Below, one piece after another: positions 5,975 through 10,747 of a DNA stretch of 10,747 nt; within the stretch, counting starts at the first letter, position 1, and every line of letters begins with the position of its first letter. The stretch is from Actinomycetota bacterium. Lineage in GTDB: Bacteria; Actinomycetota; Acidimicrobiia; Acidimicrobiales; Ilumatobacteraceae. The notes beneath the pieces are model-generated. The model made no database searches. It worked only from the letters and a program-made list of their open reading frames with translations, and was not told the DNA's origin. Position numbers and translations under genes: made by a program. Location of the stretch: NCBI GenBank assembly GCA_018882725.1, contig VERK01000059.1, forward strand, positions 1 through 10,747, written 5' to 3'.

Positions 5975-6649
5975 GTGCGGGTGTTGGTGGTCGAGGACGA
6001 CGATGCAATTGCGAGCGGTCTCGTCGACGGCCTGACCAATCACGGTTTCACCCCGACTCGGGTTCGGACGGGAAGGGAAGCGCTCGCAGCGGCGGAACCC
6101 GAGGTGGTTCTTCTCGACCTCGGCCTGCCCGACATGGACGGTCGTGACGTGTGTCGCCAGTTGCGAGCGCGCTCGGCGGTCCCGATCATCATGCTGACCG
6201 CCCGCTCCGACGAGATCGACCGAGTGCTCGGTCTCGAACTCGGCGCTGACGACTACGTGACGAAGCCGTTCTCGTTTCGTGAATTGGTAGCGCGCATCCG
6301 AGCGGTAACTCGACGGACGAATACTTCGTCCGATGTCTCGGACGAATCGAGAGCAATCGTCCGTGGAGTGCTCGTGATCGATCGTCGTGCTCATCGAGTG
6401 ACTTTGTCGGGCGAGGAGGTCAGGCTCACACCCAAGGAGTTCGATCTGCTGGCCTTTCTTGCCGAGGAACCGGACGTGGTGCGCACGCGCGGACAAATTC
6501 TCGACAACGTCTGGGATGTCAATTGGTACGGGCCGACCAAGACGGTTGATGCCCACGTGGCCACTCTTCGTCAGAAGCTCGGGGATGCCCGCTGGATCGA
6601 GGCGGTACGTGGGGTCGGCTTCAGGCTCAATGAGGTGGATGCCTCGTGA
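5975..6649 (+). CDS. OmpR/PhoB-family response regulator
   Basis: A 224-residue DNA-binding response regulator. The receiver domain (1 to about 115) shows the acidic pocket E7-D10, phosphoacceptor D48 in LLDLGLPDMDG, T75 in IIMLTAR and K97 in DDYVTKPF. The winged-helix effector domain (about 130-224) shows LTPKEFDLLAFLAEEP, the RGQILDNVW recognition region and VDAHVATLRQKLG ending in VRGVGFRL. The GTG start at 5975 follows a strong ribosome binding site and places the first beta strand (MRVLVVEDD) directly at the N-terminus as usual. It overlaps the kinase gene by GTGA. It is divergent from the secreted-protein/ApbE/heme-protein cassette, which is its likely target. Receiver and output domains are complete with no missing key residue. 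Confidence 0.95.
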   Translation: MRVLVVEDDDAIASGLVDGLTNHGFTPTRVRTGREALAAAEPEVVLLDLGLPDMDGRDVCRQLRARSAVPIIMLTARSDEIDRVLGLELGADDYVTKPFSFRELVARIRAVTRRTNTSSDVSDESRAIVRGVLVIDRRAHRVTLSGEEVRLTPKEFDLLAFLAEEPDVVRTRGQILDNVWDVNWYGPTKTVDAHVATLRQKLGDARWIEAVRGVGFRLNEVDAS

Positions 6650-8043
6650 GGAGTCGGCTCGTCGCGGCGATGGTTGGCCTCACCTTGCTGGTTCTTGCGG
6701 TACACGACATTCCACTCGTGTCGCATCTTCGGCGGGTGGAACGAGATCGAGTGACCACCGAACTGGAACGAGATGCGTTCACCATCGCTGGACGTTCGGA
6801 GAGATTGCTCGAAGAGCTCGGAGTGGTCGGAGCCGCTGATGCGACCGCCGTGAACGACGTCCTCAGCGCGTACTTCGCCGAGACCGGGGGCCGTGTCGTC
6901 GTCACCGACTCACGAGGACTCGCGGTGGCGTCGTCCGACGAGGAGTCGGTCACGGGTCGCGACTATTCCACGAGACCCGAGATCGCCTCGTCGTTGGCCG
7001 GCGAGGCGTCGACGGGACAACGATTCAGCGAGACCCTGGGATTCGACCTCTTGTTCGTGTCGGTTCCGGTGATCCTCGGCGACGAAGTCAACGGAGCGGT
7101 TCGCATCACCTATCCGGAGAGCGTCATCGACTCGCGGGTGAGCGGTCGTTTGTGGGGCATCTTCTTCACGGCGCTCATGGCCGTCGCAGTCGCGGTCGTC
7201 TTTGCTCTGCTGCTTGCGTACACGATCACGCGACCACTCTCGCGACTTCGGCACGCGACCGAACAAGTGGGCCGAGAGAACTTCGAAGTCGAGGCCGACG
7301 AGACCAGCGGTCCGGCCGAGGTTCGTGTTCTGGCTCGCTCCTTCAATCGAATGAGTGCGCGCTTGGGCGCGTTGGTTGATCGACAGCGTGGATTTGCAGG
7401 TGATGCATCGCATCAATTGCGTACGCCGTTGACCGCATTGCGACTCCGTCTCGAACAAGTGGACGAGGCGTTGATCTCCGACCCCGCCTCAGCACGCATC
7501 AAACTCGACGCGGCCCTGCACGAGACCGAACGCCTACAACGTCTGACCGATGGTCTGCTCGCCTTGGCCCGGGCTGAGGCTCGTTCGGAGGACTTGATCG
7601 ATGTCGACGTCCGAGACGTGGTGATCGGTCGAGTCGCCGCGTGGTCGGCGCTGTCGGTCGAGTCGGGTGTGAACTTGCGCGTCGCCGAGGGAACCGATGT
7701 GGTGGCGAAGGCCATGCCTGGTGTCGTCGAACAGATCCTCGACAATTTCATCGACAATGCGGTTCAGTACGCACCGAGCGGTTCGGAGGTGGAAGTTTCG
7801 GTGGGAGTCGTCGACAGCGGAGTATTCGTCACTGTCGCTGACCGTGGTCCCGGTATGTCGGCTGAGCAGTGCGAGCGCGCACTCGATCGGTTCTGGCGTG
7901 CTCCGGATGCGGCGCCGGACGGGACGGGCCTTGGCTTGGCGATCGCGTCGCGCTTGGCCGAGGCATCGGGTGGGCGAGTGTCGTTGCGGCCACGCGAGGG
8001 CGGTGGTCTGGTCGCCGAACTAGTTCTGGTACGGGCTGACTAG
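6646..8043 (+). CDS. Membrane sensor histidine kinase
   Basis: The 465-residue kinase is the partner of the preceding regulator, with a 4-bp GTGA overlap. GAGGTGG at 6632-6638 serves as ribosome binding site. Domain order is: TM1 about 4-20; extracytoplasmic sensor about 28-167; TM2 about 170-192; HAMP about 193-245; dimerisation domain with phosphoacceptor H256 in FAGDASHQLRTPLTAL; ATPase domain with N box (DNFIDNAVQYAP, N367/N371), G1 (DRGPGM), F box (FWRA) and G2 (GTGLGLAI). The sensor region contains VVVTDSRGLAVASSD and later GRDYSTRPEI, a pattern of Cache/PDC-like extracellular sensors, so a small-molecule ligand outside the membrane is likely; its identity is not visible. The 3' end overlaps the riboflavin synthase gene on the other strand by 24 bp. 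Confidence 0.95.
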   Translation: MRSRLVAAMVGLTLLVLAVHDIPLVSHLRRVERDRVTTELERDAFTIAGRSERLLEELGVVGAADATAVNDVLSAYFAETGGRVVVTDSRGLAVASSDEESVTGRDYSTRPEIASSLAGEASTGQRFSETLGFDLLFVSVPVILGDEVNGAVRITYPESVIDSRVSGRLWGIFFTALMAVAVAVVFALLLAYTITRPLSRLRHATEQVGRENFEVEADETSGPAEVRVLARSFNRMSARLGALVDRQRGFAGDASHQLRTPLTALRLRLEQVDEALISDPASARIKLDAALHETERLQRLTDGLLALARAEARSEDLIDVDVRDVVIGRVAAWSALSVESGVNLRVAEGTDVVAKAMPGVVEQILDNFIDNAVQYAPSGSEVEVSVGVVDSGVFVTVADRGPGMSAEQCERALDRFWRAPDAAPDGTGLGLAIASRLAEASGGRVSLRPREGGGLVAELVLVRAD

Positions 8044-8625
8044 CCGTTCGATGTGCTTGGCGAGCACATCCATCTCGAGGTTCACCCTTGAGCCGGCCGG
8101 ACGGAAACCGAGAGTCGTGACGCTCGCCGTGTGCGGAATCACTGCAACTCGAAACGTGTCGGCAGTGAGGTCGAAGGCCGTGAGGCTGATGCCGTCGACG
8201 GTGACCGAACCCTTCTCGACCAGGAGCCGCATGAGATCTTTCGGCACGCGCACCACGAGATCGGGTGCGGGGGAGACCACGTCGCCGACCGCGTCCACGT
8301 GACCGAGCACCATGTGTCCACCGAGACGATCGCCGAGGGCCATCGGTCGTTCCAAGTTCACTCGATCGCCGGGCTTGAGCGAGCCCGTGGTGGTGCGCTT
8401 CAGGGTTTCCTCGCTCACGTCGGTGTCCCACCACGAGCGACCATCGGCCGTGCCGCTGTCGACGAGTGTGAGGCAGCAGCCGTTCACTGCGATGGACGCA
8501 CCCAGGCCCGAGCCCTCGAGGACTACGGACGCCTCGATGCGCAGGCGCACGCCCGGGCCCCACTCGGTGGAGACGGGAGTCGACGAGACGACCGTGCCGA
8601 GCTCTTCGACGATTCCCGTGAACAT
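8020..8625 (-). CDS. ribE: Riboflavin synthase, alpha subunit
   Basis: Riboflavin synthase dismutates two 6,7-dimethyl-8-ribityllumazines to riboflavin and 5-amino-6-ribitylaminouracil. The 201-residue protein begins with the signature MFTGIVEE and contains the two lumazine-binding repeats: repeat 1 with GASIAVNGCCLT (42-53) and repeat 2 with GGHMVLGHVD (102-111) and GSVTVDGISLT (139-149). Length and repeat structure are normal. The ATG at 8625 is chosen for the MFTGIVEE start although the frame is open 27 codons further. No Shine-Dalgarno is present, but TACCCT lies 8 nt upstream, suggesting a leaderless mRNA. It lies 34 nt downstream of an unrelated protease gene on the same strand, and no other rib gene is in the window. 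The gene name follows the ribE/ribC usage for the alpha subunit. Confidence 0.96.
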   Translation of the reverse strand: MFTGIVEELGTVVSSTPVSTEWGPGVRLRIEASVVLEGSGLGASIAVNGCCLTLVDSGTADGRSWWDTDVSEETLKRTTTGSLKPGDRVNLERPMALGDRLGGHMVLGHVDAVGDVVSPAPDLVVRVPKDLMRLLVEKGSVTVDGISLTAFDLTADTFRVAVIPHTASVTTLGFRPAGSRVNLEMDVLAKHIERLVSPYQN

Positions 8626-8633
8626 GGAGTCAC

Positions 8634-8663
8634 AGGGTATCCACGGTCTCGTCTCGTCGTCAG
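8634..8663 (-). promoter_or_regulatory. Candidate leaderless promoter of ribE
   Basis: CTGACG (8658-8663, minus strand) and TACCCT (8634-8639) are separated by 18 nt. The -10 box ends 8 nt before the ATG at 8625, fitting transcription starting at or near the start codon. The -35 box spans the stop codon of the protease gene. Confidence 0.4.
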
Positions 8664-9775
8664 AGGCCGGCGGCCGCCGCGATTGCGGCGGCGACGTCCA
8701 ACACACGCAGGCCGGACGTCGTGCCCCCGGGTCGGGTATCCGAGATCGTCGTAGCGGTCGAACGAAGCGCAGTCACGATCTGTCCCGCCGACAACGATGG
8801 GAATTTCTGTCGAAGGAGCGCGACCGCCCCGGCAACTTGAGGGGCCGCCATCGAGGTTCCGCTCGTGCACCCGTAACCAGTGGTGGCCCTGGTTCGGTTC
8901 ACCGACGAGCAGATGGATTGACCTGGTGCCAGAAGTCCCTGGTTGGCAACCACCGGGCCGATGTTGCTTTCGTTCGACACCTGCATCGAGAAGGTGATGG
9001 AACCAACCGGAAGGATGTTGCTGAGGCACGCAGGCCAGGTCGTTCCGGTTCGAGACGCCGCATTACCCGTCGCGGTGACGACGACGACGCCCGAGGCGAG
9101 CAGATCATCGATGATCTTCTTGGTCGTTGGAGACGACTTGTCGCAATTGCCCGGGAAGACGACGAGTGAACTCAGACTCAAGTTCACGCTCGCGATGCGC
9201 ATTCCGGACAGTCGTTGATCGAGGATCCATCGAAGTGCCGCATCGACGTTCGACCCCAAGGTCGATCCATTCGACTCTGACACCTTGACGGCAACGAGGT
9301 CGGCCGCGCGGGCGACACCTCGCACGACAGCGGGTCGCTGGCCGCGTCCGTCACCGATCGCGATTCCGGCGACGTGGGTTCCGTGCCATCGATTGTCGGA
9401 GTGGGCGGCTGAACCCGGGCCATCCGCGCCCTTGGCGCCTCCGGAACAGTTTCGGTTCGTCCGGCACGCCTCCGCGATCACCCGTGACTTCCCGGTGGCG
9501 TCGCTGAGATACGGGTGGCCCGAGTCGATCCCGTCGTCGATCACGGCGACAGCCCAGCCCGTACCGTCCAGGCGCGAGCCGAAGTAGGCGGTGTCGAGGT
9601 CGGAGTCGTCCGCATTGATCACGTCCAGGTACCAACCGGGACCCGAAGGCCGGACCGGAGTAGGCGACGTCGCCGAGCTCGATCGAAGGACGAGCCCTTC
9701 GACTTCTCCCGCTGTCGGTGCCACCGTGGTGAGTGCCATCGCGGCAACTCCGAAGATCGTGCTGATCTTTCGCAT
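8660..9775 (-). CDS. Secreted subtilisin-like serine protease (S8 family)
   Basis: The 371-residue protein has a signal peptide at about 1-22 (MRKI, then a hydrophobic run to about VAPTAGE). The catalytic domain follows with the full S8 set: D80 in VAVIDDGID, H131 in HGTHVAGIAIGDG, oxyanion N238 in VVTATGN and S308 in GTSMAAPQVAGAVALL. Six Cys in the mature part (104, 110, 211, 250, 289, 303) suggest disulfides and an extracellular location. No long I9-type propeptide is visible; only about 45 residues separate the signal from the catalytic domain (around WYLDVINADD). The ATG at 9775 is preferred over one 14 codons upstream because GAGGAG lies 6 nt before it and the signal peptide then starts normally. 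It shares its upstream region with the divergent HAD gene and is followed by ribE after 34 nt. The substrate is unknown. Confidence 0.93.
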   Translation of the reverse strand: MRKISTIFGVAAMALTTVAPTAGEVEGLVLRSSSATSPTPVRPSGPGWYLDVINADDSDLDTAYFGSRLDGTGWAVAVIDDGIDSGHPYLSDATGKSRVIAEACRTNRNCSGGAKGADGPGSAAHSDNRWHGTHVAGIAIGDGRGQRPAVVRGVARAADLVAVKVSESNGSTLGSNVDAALRWILDQRLSGMRIASVNLSLSSLVVFPGNCDKSSPTTKKIIDDLLASGVVVVTATGNAASRTGTTWPACLSNILPVGSITFSMQVSNESNIGPVVANQGLLAPGQSICSSVNRTRATTGYGCTSGTSMAAPQVAGAVALLRQKFPSLSAGQIVTALRSTATTISDTRPGGTTSGLRVLDVAAAIAAAAGL

Positions 9776-9781
9776 GTGCTT

Positions 9782-9813
9782 CTCCTCTCGTCGTCGGATC
9801 CATATCCGGACGA
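9782..9813 (-). promoter_or_regulatory. Protease leader: ribosome binding site preceded by a hairpin
   Basis: GAGGAG at about 9782-9787 (minus strand) is 6 nt from the ATG at 9775. Immediately upstream of it, TCGTCGGAT (9791-9799) can pair with ATCCGGACGA (9804-9813) with one bulged base and a 4-nt loop. The rest of the 9776-9890 divergent gap shows no convincing promoter for either gene. Confidence 0.4.
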
Positions 9814-9890
9814 CCAAAGGAAAAGAACGAATTCAGAGGAATCTGCTGTGATCGGGTCACACTCCGAAGCGGGCGATTCGTTTCTCGGTC

Positions 9891-10421
9891 ATGCGCTCAA
9901 CATCGAAGTTTCACAACAACAGCTCCCGACGCCCGGTCGTTCTTCTCGACGTCGACGGAGTCATCAACGACCTCAAGTGTCTGTGGGGGGCTCCTGCCGA
10001 TGACCACGTCGTTGTCCGCTCCAACGGATACAAGGTGTACGTCCCGCGATATATGCCGGCTCTCGTTCAGTGGCTCTGCAGTGTCGCCGACGTCCATTGG
10101 TGCACCACCTGGCGTGATCGAGCCAATCTTGAGATTGCCCGCCATCTCGGAATCGATCCACTTCCTGTCGTCGACGACGGAACCAATGATCGTCACGTCG
10201 ACTGGAAGGCAGCCGCCGCCTACTCGCTCGCCGAGTCGGCGCTCGCGGCGGGCCGTCGAGTGGTGTGGATCGAGGACTTCGGCGATCGTCTTCCCGTGCA
10301 CGAGATGCCGCGAGGAGTCGAATACGTCGACACCGCGTCCGGGAGCGATCCTCTCCAGGTTCTGACTGCGGAGATGATCCCGGACTGGATGTTCGGACTG
10401 TCTTCGGGTGAGGCGGCCTGA
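9891..10421 (+). CDS. HAD-superfamily protein, HAD_SAK_2-like
   Basis: The 176-residue protein carries the HAD catalytic set. Motif I is VLLDVDGVIND (nucleophile D20, acid/base D22), motif II is HWCTTWRDRAN (Thr72/73), motif III is K106 in VDWK, and motif IV is WIEDFGD (E128, D129). The DVDGVxN plus W-C-T-x-W-R layout, small size and lack of a clear cap domain resemble the HAD_SAK_2 group. That family was named from domains in multi-domain RNA-repair proteins but is also found alone in actinobacteria. A phosphatase activity is likely; the substrate cannot be told. No Shine-Dalgarno precedes the ATG at 9891, so the start is somewhat uncertain, but motif I lies only 17 residues in. Its stop is 1 nt before the next start, so the two are probably one operon. 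Confidence 0.8.
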   Translation: MRSTSKFHNNSSRRPVVLLDVDGVINDLKCLWGAPADDHVVVRSNGYKVYVPRYMPALVQWLCSVADVHWCTTWRDRANLEIARHLGIDPLPVVDDGTNDRHVDWKAAAAYSLAESALAAGRRVVWIEDFGDRLPVHEMPRGVEYVDTASGSDPLQVLTAEMIPDWMFGLSSGEAA

Positions 10422-10422
10422 C

Positions 10423-10747
10423 ATGGGCGATTCCGTCCGCCTGCCCTACGTGCCCGAGAACCTTCCGAGCGACGTTCTGTGGGGCTTCACTCGGGAGGGG
10501 CTTCTGGCTCTTCGTCACTATTGCCACCCGATCCCGCATTCTCGAGGATTGGTCGGTCCGTTCATGGCCAAGTACTGGCCCGGATTGACGTTCCAAGTCG
10601 CGATGTCGATGGCTCAGAAGGCGGGAGCATTCGTCAAACGCGGGAACCACTTCACGGGTCTCGATGTTCGCGACCGCGTGAAGGAGATCCATTTCCTCGC
10701 CGGCGGAGGGTCCCGAGTCATCGAGTTCGACCGAGACGAGCTGGTGC
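10423..10747 (+). CDS. Unrecognised protein (partial, runs off right edge)
   Basis: An ATG at 10423 follows the HAD gene stop (TGA 10419-10421) after a single base, and the frame stays open for 108 codons to the window end. The product starts MGDSVRLPYVPENLPSDV, then has ALRHYCHPIPHSRGLVGPF, a FQVAMSMAQKAGAFVKRGNHF segment and an acidic IEFDRDELV. It is soluble-looking, with no signal peptide or membrane segment in the visible part. I do not recognise a family. The tight junction suggests it is co-translated with the HAD protein, so a shared role is likely. Confidence 0.7.
   Translation, partial: MGDSVRLPYVPENLPSDVLWGFTREGLLALRHYCHPIPHSRGLVGPFMAKYWPGLTFQVAMSMAQKAGAFVKRGNHFTGLDVRDRVKEIHFLAGGGSRVIEFDRDELV

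Noticed and set aside
9834..9845. CAGAGGAATCTG inverted repeat in the protease-HAD divergent gap
   Set aside because: The arms are only 4 bp, which is expected by chance in this length of sequence.

Overview
This is a GC-rich chromosomal window, densely packed with coding sequence. The fused CofG-CofH FO synthase (FbiC) indicates a coenzyme F420-making actinobacterium. The GTG starts, ATGA/GTGA overlaps and promoters suggestive of leaderless mRNAs fit that. A marine or soil Acidimicrobiia-like organism is my best guess, but this is inference from gene content, not a match to a named genome.

Layout, left to right. The minus strand from 1 to 5814 reads right to left as two blocks. Positions 5814-3228 hold a tight four-gene cassette: a secreted protein with an extreme Asp/Glu/His tail, a single-pass membrane protein with a Pro-rich tail, an ApbE-type FAD:protein FMN transferase, and a four-histidine ferric-reductase-like membrane protein. 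All junctions are overlaps or 1-nt gaps. Downstream on the same strand are a chorismate mutase-VOC fusion (3185-2394) and fbiC (2255 to beyond the left edge). Across a 160-bp divergent control region, 5975-8043 on the plus strand encodes an OmpR-type response regulator and its histidine kinase with a 4-bp overlap. The kinase overlaps tail-to-tail with riboflavin synthase (8625-8020, minus), which follows a secreted subtilisin-like protease (9775-8660, minus). On the plus strand at the right edge are a HAD-fold protein of the HAD_SAK_2 kind (9891-10421) and an unrecognised partial gene 1 nt after it.

How the genes may work together. The divergent two-component system probably controls the four-gene cassette, which looks like an extracytoplasmic electron-transfer or metal-reduction system: membrane heme protein, flavinylating enzyme, and an exported protein with a metal-binding-type tail. 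No FMN-acceptor motif of the usual kind is visible in the cassette. Flavin and deazaflavin chemistry recurs: FbiC makes the F420 chromophore from tyrosine and a riboflavin intermediate, the chorismate mutase fusion lies in the pathway towards tyrosine, ApbE uses FAD, and RibE makes riboflavin. Whether this is functional clustering or coincidence cannot be settled from sequence alone. No tRNA, rRNA, CRISPR array, insertion sequence or phage feature was seen.
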